Positions 1 to 4,680 of a stretch of 11,935 nucleotides of DNA are shown here, one piece after another. Location of the stretch: NCBI GenBank assembly GCA_023544495.1, contig JAMJFV010000055.1, positions 1 through 11,935 of the forward strand, read 5' to 3'. The DNA comes from ANME-2 cluster archaeon. Lineage in GTDB: Archaea > Halobacteriota > Methanosarcinia > Methanosarcinales > Methanocomedenaceae. Under the pieces are notes generated by a model that worked only from the letters and a program-made list of their open reading frames with translations, was not told where the DNA came from and searched no databases. The position numbers and the translations under genes were made by a program. Numbering within the stretch: the stretch's first letter is position 1; each line of letters opens with the position of its first letter.

Positions 1-96
1 TATTTTTGTGAGAATAATTTCAACCTGTTTCCTATTCTTTTTTGCTAATTTCTTAAGGGTCTTCTCAAGATCAGGCTTTATCTTTAATGTGTACAT
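1..96 (-). CDS. RelE/ParE-family toxin, N-terminal part (cut by window edge)
   Basis: This is the first 32 codons of a gene running off the left edge, starting at the ATG at 96-94. The visible protein begins MYTLKIKPDLEKTLKKLAKK and continues with a basic helix. That short beta strand followed by a lysine-rich amphipathic helix is typical of RelE/YafQ-like mRNA-cleaving toxins. The catalytic C-terminal half lies outside the window, so activity cannot be judged. It starts 7 nt after the stop of the antitoxin gene at 104-343, in the common antitoxin-then-toxin order. The family call rests on a short stretch plus context. Confidence 0.6.
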   Translation of the reverse strand, partial: MYTLKIKPDLEKTLKKLAKKNRKQVEIILTKI

Positions 97-103
97 AAAG
101 ATA

Positions 104-343
104 TCAAAGACCTAATCTATCTCTCAGTTTTTCAACATTTCCCACATCGTCTGCCTTTTGCTGAATTATTTTTCTGGCCTTTTCAATGTATTCAGGTTTT
201 AACTCTGGCTCGAGTATTTCCTCTTCATATTGTGTTGCCATGAGGTCAATAGCCGAACTTTTGTCCTTCAAGTTATATTTGGCTTTGATAATATTCAAGA
301 TCCTGTTGGTATGGTCATCAATGTTTATTATGGCCTGAACCAT
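104..343 (-). CDS. DUF2683-like antitoxin of a type II toxin-antitoxin pair
   Basis: A 79-residue protein beginning MVQAIINIDDHTNRILNIIK. A short N-terminal strand is followed by helices (residues about 10-30) and a charged tail containing LEPELKPEYIEKARKI. This resembles archaeal DUF2683-type antitoxins, which pair with RelE-like toxins, neutralise them and usually repress their own operon. The open frame extends to a GTG at 352, but that GTG lies inside a Shine-Dalgarno match (GGTGAT, 353-348) which is well spaced for the ATG at 343, so I take 343 as the start. A toxin start follows 7 nt downstream. The family name is from recognition only; the antitoxin role is supported by size, charge and position. 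Confidence 0.65.
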   Translation of the reverse strand: MVQAIINIDDHTNRILNIIKAKYNLKDKSSAIDLMATQYEEEILEPELKPEYIEKARKIIQQKADDVGNVEKLRDRLGL

Positions 344-347
344 ATAT

Positions 348-353
348 ATCACC
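348..353 (-). promoter_or_regulatory. Shine-Dalgarno site fixing the antitoxin start
   Basis: GGTGAT read on the minus strand, 4 nt before the ATG at 343. It swallows the upstream GTG at 352-350, arguing against that longer start. An AT-rich TATA-like stretch lies at about 376-386. Confidence 0.55.
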
Positions 354-684
354 TTAATGTCATGTTAGGTTCATATTAATATATATCTTTTCATTCTATA
401 CCACTTAGTTTAACCTGCGCCTGAACAGAATCGTAGAACGCAGACAAACAAAAAAAAGTAATGCCCTGAGCATCCATCTGTTGCCCACAGAATTCTATTC
501 GGGGGTTCGTGACTTTGCGGCTAGGCATGCGCATCATTCTTCAAGGGGAGGCGGCGGCTCAGGAGGATGAGGATGAAACAGAACTTCAACGCGCTTAACA
601 TTTCTTCTTTTGAAGAGAGAAAACACCGACCAAGCTGGATATTGGGGCTATGCGCGATCATGATGCCTCGGAATTCCATTGCAT
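353..684. other. Intergenic region with no recognised gene; weak proline-rich reading frame
   Basis: No convincing gene is present. On the minus strand an open stretch from 647 to a TGA at 536-534 ends in a proline-rich tail (FHPHPPEPPPPLEE), with only a GTG (626) as internal start and no ribosome site. It may be the tail of a decayed gene or chance. A run of eight T on the minus strand (457-450) could act as an archaeal terminator for transcripts coming from the 858-2362 gene pair. TATA-like AT-rich DNA for the neighbouring antitoxin gene lies near 376-386. Confidence 0.4.
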
Positions 685-821
685 TTACACATAATATCCC
701 CGGATAGAAGTGTAGAGAACATAATAGATAATTCCATACATGAATTCACCAATAAAAAATGAGAAAACACCGATGATTAAAATAAAAGGTATTTTCTACG
801 CTCTTTCCTTGTATTACCCAT
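685..821 (-). pseudogene. Tiny one-helix membrane protein, broken by one missing base
   Basis: From an ATG at 821 with a GGAG ribosome site 8 nt upstream, the frame reads MGNTRKERRKYLLF and then stops at TAA. Adding one T to the TTTT run just before that stop (about 775-780) restores a 45-codon gene. It continues LIIGVFSFFIGEFMYGIIYY, ends RGYYV and stops at 687-685. The restored product is textbook: a basic N-terminus, one hydrophobic helix and a short aromatic tail. It starts 36 nt after the 858-1790 gene and may be the third member of that unit. The break is in a short homopolymer, so a sequencing or assembly error is as likely as a real mutation. No family is recognised. Confidence 0.5.
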
Positions 822-857
822 AATTTACACTCCATCCTTATTTTTCTGAATTTATAT

Positions 858-1790
858 TCATTCAGGCGGTATGACAAGTTCATCATATACCAATATCACC
901 TGGTCGAACTGTGGTGGTTCGAACCATTTTCCAGACTTGTCATACCAATAACCGTACTTCTCATATGTCCGGCCGTTTAATTCGTACCATTGGTCATACC
1001 TTTCCCCGTACCACGGGTCGTACCATGTAGCTGTGACATTAACCCTGTAAATATCACCAGACGTTCCCTTTGCCACATTTTTAACTGGCATATAGGTTTC
1101 ATTGGAAGGTTTATTATGTGCAAGTTCGATGACTGCCATAGGTTTCCCCCTCCAGCTTGAGATCGCTGCAATTCCTCCCGTTCTGATAGAATAAGTATTG
1201 GTATCGTTTGATATGACATCTCCTGTTTTATCATCTGTTATTGTTATTTGTACAGGAATATCATAGCCCTGAGTGCCACCTAATTTCTCATCGATGATGT
1301 AGCCATATATTTTGTAAATATTATAATCATCAGCAATATCTTTTCTGTATGCAAGTTGTAATGATAGTTCAGGTCGTTGAGGGACCAAAACAGTGACATT
1401 TATCGAACTTGTATCAATAAGCTGCCCATTTTGGTACAGTTTCACTTTGACGGTATGCGTACCTGTTATCAGATAACCTAGGAAAAAATGTTTCGTGTTA
1501 TTACCGGGAAGGAGTGTGAGTTTACCGTACGGGCTTTCCGGATTGATATATCTGGCACTGGTCCCATTTTCATCAATAAAAGCATTCTCAATATCAATGC
1601 TGACATTAACCGGAGTCAATGCAATGTTCCGGAGGATAACAGTCAACTCGCCTGATTCTTTCAGTTCGAGAGAACGTGGTGCATCCAATTTTACAATTTT
1701 CACATCATCCCCAGTCGGGAAATATAAAAGTAGGCCGATGAAAGCCATCAATATTACAACGGCAGTAAAAATAACATATTCCTTTCTCAT
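858..1790 (-). CDS. Exported membrane-anchored protein with Ig-like region and aromatic-rich tail
   Basis: A 310-residue protein with a basic start (MRKEY) and a hydrophobic segment at about 6-24, so probably anchored by an uncleaved signal with the rest outside the cell. Residues about 30-135 read as an Ig-like or CARDB-like beta sandwich (strands such as SGELTVILRN and THTVKVKLYQNGQ), followed by a second beta-rich region at about 140-250. Seven N-glycosylation sequons (N62, N75, N97, N131, N195, N230, N251) suit a surface protein of an N-glycosylating archaeon. Residues about 255-295 are packed with Trp and Tyr, with the near-repeats WYDPWYGE and WYDKSGKWFE. Its ATG overlaps the stop of the upstream membrane regulator gene (ATGA), so the two are probably made together. 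No known function is recognised. Confidence 0.7.
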   Translation of the reverse strand: MRKEYVIFTAVVILMAFIGLLLYFPTGDDVKIVKLDAPRSLELKESGELTVILRNIALTPVNVSIDIENAFIDENGTSARYINPESPYGKLTLLPGNNTKHFFLGYLITGTHTVKVKLYQNGQLIDTSSINVTVLVPQRPELSLQLAYRKDIADDYNIYKIYGYIIDEKLGGTQGYDIPVQITITDDKTGDVISNDTNTYSIRTGGIAAISSWRGKPMAVIELAHNKPSNETYMPVKNVAKGTSGDIYRVNVTATWYDPWYGERYDQWYELNGRTYEKYGYWYDKSGKWFEPPQFDQVILVYDELVIPPE

Positions 1791-2362
1791 CTCTTTTCAC
1801 CTCTGATATCGTCTGCCAGAGAGATGCGATTGGTGAGACCATATTTGCTTTTACTAACAATGCCGCGCCGCTCAAGGTTCATCAGGATTCGCGAGACTTT
1901 GGCTTTTGAGAAATCAAGGGAGTTTACAAGTTCGTTCTGGAGAATATCCCCACCATTCTCCAGCATGATCTCTATAGTCTTTTTCTCATCCCCTTCAAGA
2001 GCACGCAGAATTACTTTTGATTGTTCAGTGTTCTGTGGTTCATCATTAGTGTCAGTGTCAGGTGCTGTCTTCACCATGGACCTGGTCTGTTCAGGCTCAA
2101 ACTGGAGAACTTTAAGGCAAAATAGTAACTGGGATACTGCCATTCCACTGACCAGTCCCATCACAAGCAGAACATATGCATCCTTTGTAGTGTAAGAATA
2201 AGGAATATCAATGACCCTGAAAGTGTCACCCTCAATCTGTATCACCACCGGAGCACTAACAAGCAGCATGTTGACAACAACTATACTTGAAAGGATAAGC
2301 ACTGCAACTACCAGTATCAGTCTTTTACGGCACGTCATCAATCGTATTATCTTATCTGGCAT
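1787..2362 (-). CDS. Membrane-anchored winged-helix transcriptional regulator
   Basis: A 191-residue protein. A basic N-terminus (CRKR at 11-14) precedes membrane helix 1 (about 15-36). A short extracytoplasmic loop (about 37-61) leads to helix 2 (about 62-84), then an acidic, Thr-rich linker (about 88-118) and a winged helix-turn-helix at about 119-185. The DNA-binding domain has a MarR/ArsR-like pattern: residues 144-150 NELVNSL for the positioning helix, FSKAKVSRILMNLERRGIV for the recognition helix, then a wing. The topology puts the DNA-binding domain in the cytoplasm and a 25-residue loop outside. It overlaps the exported protein gene by 4 nt, which suggests a sensor and regulator that responds to or controls its exported partner. 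Similar two-helix plus winged-helix proteins are common in Methanosarcinales, mostly without known function. A TATA-like box lies just upstream. Confidence 0.75.
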   Translation of the reverse strand: MPDKIIRLMTCRKRLILVVAVLILSSIVVVNMLLVSAPVVIQIEGDTFRVIDIPYSYTTKDAYVLLVMGLVSGMAVSQLLFCLKVLQFEPEQTRSMVKTAPDTDTNDEPQNTEQSKVILRALEGDEKKTIEIMLENGGDILQNELVNSLDFSKAKVSRILMNLERRGIVSKSKYGLTNRISLADDIRGEKR

Positions 2363-2390
2363 ACTAAAAGACTGTTGATTGAAACAAATG

Positions 2391-2400
2391 TTATAATTAA
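2391..2400 (-). promoter_or_regulatory. Candidate TATA box for the membrane regulator gene
   Basis: TTAATTATAA on the minus strand, centred about 34 nt before the ATG at 2362, which would give a very short leader. No clear Shine-Dalgarno site lies between it and the start, consistent with a short-leader or leaderless transcript. Confidence 0.4.
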
Positions 2401-2531
2401 AGTATGACAGCTTGAGGAAACGTATTATTTTTTTGATACCACTGTCTACTGTTGTTGAAAAGTTAATTTAATTCAGAAATAGGATTTTTTTTTCCTAATT
2501 TTCATTCTTCCAACAAAGCAATCTCATAACT

Positions 2532-2795
2532 TTACTTAACGAACGACATTATCTTATCCAGGTCTGCTGTCTTAAAAATGGGAATCCTGTCCCAGTGCTG
2601 TATACTCTTCTTGCTTATGGCTCGCTCGCACTCAAAAATTCTTTCAGGATTTTTGCCCTTATTGGGTCATATAACACGGGCTATACGGTTCCCTTCGCTC
2701 ACCAAATCGGCTATCTCCGACTTCGCATAGCCCGATTCAGTTATCCCAAATTGGCAAACGCCAGATGTCAACGCTGAATCCTGCGACCTTGAGTA
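2532..2795 (-). pseudogene. Coding-like remnant with one in-frame stop, family unknown
   Basis: On the minus strand one frame stays open for 87 codons except for a single TGA at 2669-2667, and ends at TAA 2534-2532. The downstream half (about 44 codons) reads like real protein, ending with HWDRIPIFKTADLDKIMSFV and a lysine. The upstream half includes SEIADLVSEGNRIARVI directly before the TGA. A CGA-to-TGA change (Arg) is the simplest way to the present stop. No start codon with a ribosome site is visible and I recognise no family, so this is either a decayed gene tail or an intergenic repeat that happens to stay open. Confidence 0.3.
2653..2757. repeat. Imperfect inverted repeat of about 105 bp
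   Basis: Matching arms in order, outside to inside: TTTGCC (near 2653) with GGCAAA (near 2752-2757), TTGGG (2662-2666) with CCCAA (2745-2749), and CGGGCTAT (2677-2684) with ATAGCCCG (2727-2734). The spacer between the last two blocks is 10 nt in both arms. ATAAC (2671-2675) also has a GTTAT partner (2740-2744) displaced by a few bases. The structured arms, with a 42-nt middle, suggest a folded RNA, a protein-binding dyad or a decayed MITE-like element. No flanking target duplication was seen. Confidence 0.45.
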
Positions 2796-2957
2796 TTACC
2801 TGCGCCTATATTGAAAAACCGAAATCAACGAACCGACAGAAATGCAAAACCATCGAGCATCCTCAAGATACCCCCGGCTATCTGAGATTAAATTTAGGGG
2901 CATTCCTTCCAGTAATATAAAAATTAGCCATACATTTCTGCATAAATGCCGATTCAA

Positions 2958-3215
2958 TTATTTCATATAGATATTCTTCCGATGACCCACTTTGAGAACA
3001 AGAATTTGAAGCATATCATTCTGTATATCAAAAATGATGCGATAATCACCAACTCGTAATCGAAAATAAGGATCTCCGACTATTTTTACCACGTCAAAAT
3101 GATATGGATTTTCTCCGAGTAGTGAAACTTTTTTATAAATTCGATTTGCAACTGTTCTATCCAATTTTTTAAGTTCTTTTGCTGCTGATTCTGACCAGAT
3201 TATTTGAAATTTCAT
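2958..3215 (-). CDS. RelE/ParE-family toxin
   Basis: An 85-residue protein matching the RelE/ParE fold and length. It starts MKFQIIWSESAAKELKKLDR, then a helical region (VANRIYKKVSLLGENPYH). The family signature strands follow: GDPYFRLRVGDYRIIFDIQN (about 47-66) and LQILVLKVGHRKNIYMK at the end. The R-x-x-x-x-YRIIF pattern and the terminal VGHRKNIY are typical of archaeal RelE-type mRNA-cleaving toxins; the basic C-terminal residues are candidate catalytic positions. The ATG shares one base with the antitoxin stop (TGATG), so translation is coupled. It looks intact. Confidence 0.85.
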   Translation of the reverse strand: MKFQIIWSESAAKELKKLDRTVANRIYKKVSLLGENPYHFDVVKIVGDPYFRLRVGDYRIIFDIQNDMLQILVLKVGHRKNIYMK

Positions 3216-3433
3216 CAGAATCCCATTTCTTTAGCAAGATCTTCATGCGTAATGTATTTCCCGCTCTTGATCTCTTTTATTGCGGATTCAATTTCTTTTT
3301 TTGTTTCTTTATTGAGTTCTTGAACATCCTCAATGAGCCTCTCTAAAACATCGTTATAAGTTTCCCGTTCAAAGAGCTTCATTTGAGTTAATATAGATTT
3401 GACATCTTCTTTTATTTGGATCGTTGTAACCAT
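3215..3433 (-). CDS. DUF7557-like antitoxin partner of the RelE toxin
   Basis: A 72-residue protein from the ATG at 3433. An N-terminal strand (MVTTIQIKEDVKSIL) and a helix (ETYNDVLERLIEDVQEL) give a ribbon-helix-helix-like DNA-binding part. A charged linker follows, and the C-terminal SGKYITHEDLAKEMGF resembles a toxin-binding tail. It should dimerise, repress its own operon and block the toxin. A start five codons upstream (ATG 3448) is possible, but the TATA box at 3463-3456 is centred about 26 nt before the ATG at 3433, as expected for a leaderless transcript, and neither start has a ribosome site. A 20-bp dyad upstream may be its operator. Confidence 0.75.
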   Translation of the reverse strand: MVTTIQIKEDVKSILTQMKLFERETYNDVLERLIEDVQELNKETKKEIESAIKEIKSGKYITHEDLAKEMGF

Positions 3434-3455
3434 GATACTATTTTTCATTTCAGCA

Positions 3456-3463
3456 TATTTATA
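3456..3463 (-). promoter_or_regulatory. TATA box of the toxin-antitoxin operon (leaderless start)
   Basis: TATAAATA on the minus strand, centred about 26 nt before the ATG at 3433. Archaeal TATA boxes sit roughly this far before the transcription start, so the mRNA probably begins at or next to that ATG. Confidence 0.55.
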
Positions 3464-3476
3464 GGTTACTATGGTA

Positions 3477-3496
3477 TTCTATAGTCTATTATAGAA
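3477..3496. promoter_or_regulatory. Candidate operator dyad of the toxin-antitoxin operon
   Basis: Perfect 7-bp arms TTCTATA (3477-3483) and TATAGAA (3490-3496) around a 6-bp spacer, placed 13 nt upstream of the TATA box of the antitoxin gene. Antitoxins of this type usually bind palindromes next to their own promoter. It also touches the broken left end of the VapC remnant. The function is inferred from position. Confidence 0.4.
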
Positions 3497-3782
3497 ACTC
3501 CATCTCAGGAAATAGTATACAGGTACCACCACATCAATCTTCCAGATAAGGGGAGAGACCTGGCATGGAACATGATGGACTTAGGACTTACCGTACTGTC
3601 TGTCACGAAAAAGGATATTGAGATATCGCTCCACCTGTATCAGCAATACCGGAATAAAGGTGTTCTACCACGGGACATCATTCCATGCTGTAACAATGAT
3701 ACAAAATGGGCTTGAGACAATTGTAAGTGCGGATAAGCATTTTGATAGTATCGAAGAAGTACAGCGAATTGCCCCCTTCTGA
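3494..3782 (+). pseudogene. VapC-type PIN-domain toxin remnant (N-terminal loss plus frameshift)
   Basis: On the plus strand, opposite to all neighbours, a frame opens at about 3494 (ETPSQEIVYRYHHI) and reads into LTVLSVTKKDIEISLHLYQQ and KGVLPRDII. Removing one base from the TTCC at 3681-3684 lets it continue as HAVTMIQNGLETIVSADKHF, then DSIEEVQRIAPF, and a TGA at 3780-3782. The RD-II-HA block and the S-A-D-KHFD block are the acidic C-terminal motifs of PIN ribonucleases. The N-terminal half with the first catalytic Asp is absent: a TAG stop lies just upstream and the sequence there is the promoter of the neighbouring toxin-antitoxin genes. It is clearly dead; no antitoxin partner remains. 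Confidence 0.75.
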
Positions 3783-3792
3783 TCTAATCTGA

Positions 3793-3946
3793 TGTTTTGT
3801 TCCAGCACTAACTTTTTATCCCAATATCCAGGCTGCGATGGAGTTTGTGGAGCAGGTCCGGGGAGCGGGCGGTTGTGTGCAGACCTGAGGGTGTGGTTGA
3901 GGCTCTGGGGGGGCGGGAGGTGGGTTGGCTGGTGATTGGCAGGTAA
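3793..3946 (+). pseudogene. GC-rich coding-like remnant, family unknown
   Basis: One plus-strand frame reads FVPALTFYPNIQAAMEFVEQ, then VRGAGGCV, and stops at TGA 3886-3888. A one-base shift near 3880 carries it on as RPEGVVEALGGREVGWLVIG and an Arg codon before TAA at 3944-3946. Together this looks like the C-terminal 50 residues of a protein. The codons are GC-rich (GTG, GAG, CGG, GCG, GGC), unlike the AT-rich VapC remnant beside it, hinting at a different origin. It ends 1 nt before the stop of the convergent DUF72 gene. I recognise no family and the reconstruction needs one indel, so confidence is low. Confidence 0.3.
3907..3924 (+). other. G-quadruplex motif
   Basis: On the plus strand there is a run of seven G, then C, GGG, AGGT and GGG. 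This supplies four G-tracts of three with loops of 1, 1 and 4 nt, a canonical G-quadruplex pattern. It lies 24 nt beyond the stop codon of the DUF72 gene; the mRNA of that minus-strand operon would carry the C-rich complement. Confidence 0.5.
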
Positions 3947-3947
3947 T

Positions 3948-4679
3948 TCACATACTATCTGACAACATCCTCACGTCCCCTGGTGGATAACCTGAATAAT
4001 ACTTACTGAAATAGCCAAAGACCTCTACGGAATCATCCAGAAAACCTTTGATCTTCACAGCCCAGTCCTTTATTTCCTTGCGTCTGTCTTTTTCAACCGT
4101 TCCAAGGGTCCCTTTTACCTTTTTCCTGTCCCCCGCCCACCTGATGTAGGTGAAATCAGCGGTTATCATGTTCATCTCAGGCATCCACGGATGATCTAAC
4201 AACACAAGGGCAACAGCATGTTCTCTCAATAGTCCATAGAATTTCTCATCCAGCCACTTCTTATTCCTGACTTCAACCGCAAACCGCCCTTCCGGAAGGT
4301 CCGCCAGGAAATCGTTCAATGTTCCGGACATCTCGGGCACAAAACCGGGTGGTAATTGAATAAGCATGGGCCCGCGTTTATTTCCCAACAATGACATATG
4401 TTCAAGAAAGACCTCAAACTCTTCCTGGCAATCCTGCAACCTCTTGACATGGGTAATTTTCCTGGGAAGTTTAGCTGAAAAAATAAATCCATCCGGGGTC
4501 TCTTCTGTCCATTTTCTGACCGTGTTCCGGGAAGGGATCCGGTAAAATGTAGTGTTGATCTCAACAGTGTCAAAATTCTTGGCGTATTCGGTTAACAGGT
4601 GTTCTGAACCTTCAGGATACAAATTCCCTTTCCAGAAATCATAACTCCATCCCATAGTGCCCATATGGAGTTTTTCCAT
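3948..4679 (-). CDS. DUF72 (YecE/TM1631-like) family protein, coupled to the NHEJ operon
   Basis: A 243-residue protein of normal length for DUF72, a TIM-barrel family of unknown biochemical role. The hallmarks are all visible: GTMGWSYDFWKGNLYP near the N-terminus, VEINTTFYRIPSRNTVRKW, FIFSAKLPRKITH, PMLIQLPPGF in the centre, FAVEVRN, and VFGYFSKYYSGYPPGDV near the end. In the last motif the family usually has Asn where this protein has Ser-Lys. The longer start (GTG 4688) lies within a near-perfect Shine-Dalgarno site (GGAGGTGAT) that serves the ATG at 4679, so 4679 is chosen. The ligase stop and this start are joined as TGA-T-ATG. From memory, structural comparison has linked TM1631 to endonuclease IV-like barrels, which makes a role in DNA end processing plausible but untested. 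Confidence 0.85.
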   Translation of the reverse strand: MEKLHMGTMGWSYDFWKGNLYPEGSEHLLTEYAKNFDTVEINTTFYRIPSRNTVRKWTEETPDGFIFSAKLPRKITHVKRLQDCQEEFEVFLEHMSLLGNKRGPMLIQLPPGFVPEMSGTLNDFLADLPEGRFAVEVRNKKWLDEKFYGLLREHAVALVLLDHPWMPEMNMITADFTYIRWAGDRKKVKGTLGTVEKDRRKEIKDWAVKIKGFLDDSVEVFGYFSKYYSGYPPGDVRMLSDSM

Positions 4680-4680
4680 A

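Larger units (their letters stand above)
2363..2957. other. Long intergenic stretch: promoter, T-loop hairpin, imperfect inverted repeat, ORF remnant
   Basis: Apart from the TATA box near the regulator gene, a small hairpin with arms TAGGA/TCCTA around a T run sits at about 2480-2497 and could serve as a terminator on the plus strand. A minus-strand coding-like stretch (2532-2795) and an overlapping inverted repeat (2653-2757) are listed separately. The rest, 2799-2957, shows nothing recognisable. A 60-codon plus-strand frame at 2595-2777 looks like a shadow of the repeat. Confidence 0.5.
3449..3947. other. Interval without an intact gene, filled by remnants and regulatory DNA
   Basis: From left to right it holds the toxin-antitoxin promoter and dyad, the plus-strand VapC remnant to 3782, and a second plus-strand coding-like remnant (3793-3946) that is distinctly G-rich and contains a G-quadruplex motif. 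No intact gene was found on either strand. Confidence 0.6.

Noticed and set aside
617..773. 13-base direct repeat GAGAAAACACCGA at 617-629 and 761-773
   Set aside because: About one such pair is expected by chance, there is no third copy and no regular spacing, so it is neither a CRISPR nor an attachment site.
2667..2669. In-frame TGA read as selenocysteine
   Set aside because: The frame has no recognised family or Cys-homologue context, and no archaeal SECIS-like structure was identified; decay is simpler.
2595..2777. 60-codon plus-strand open frame
   Set aside because: It overlays the inverted repeat, has no ribosome site or recognisable family, and the minus-strand frame looks more protein-like.
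413..2807. Ten-base match ACCTGCGCCT at 413-422 and 2798-2807
   Set aside because: Many 10-mer pairs are expected by chance in 12 kb and the flanks do not align.
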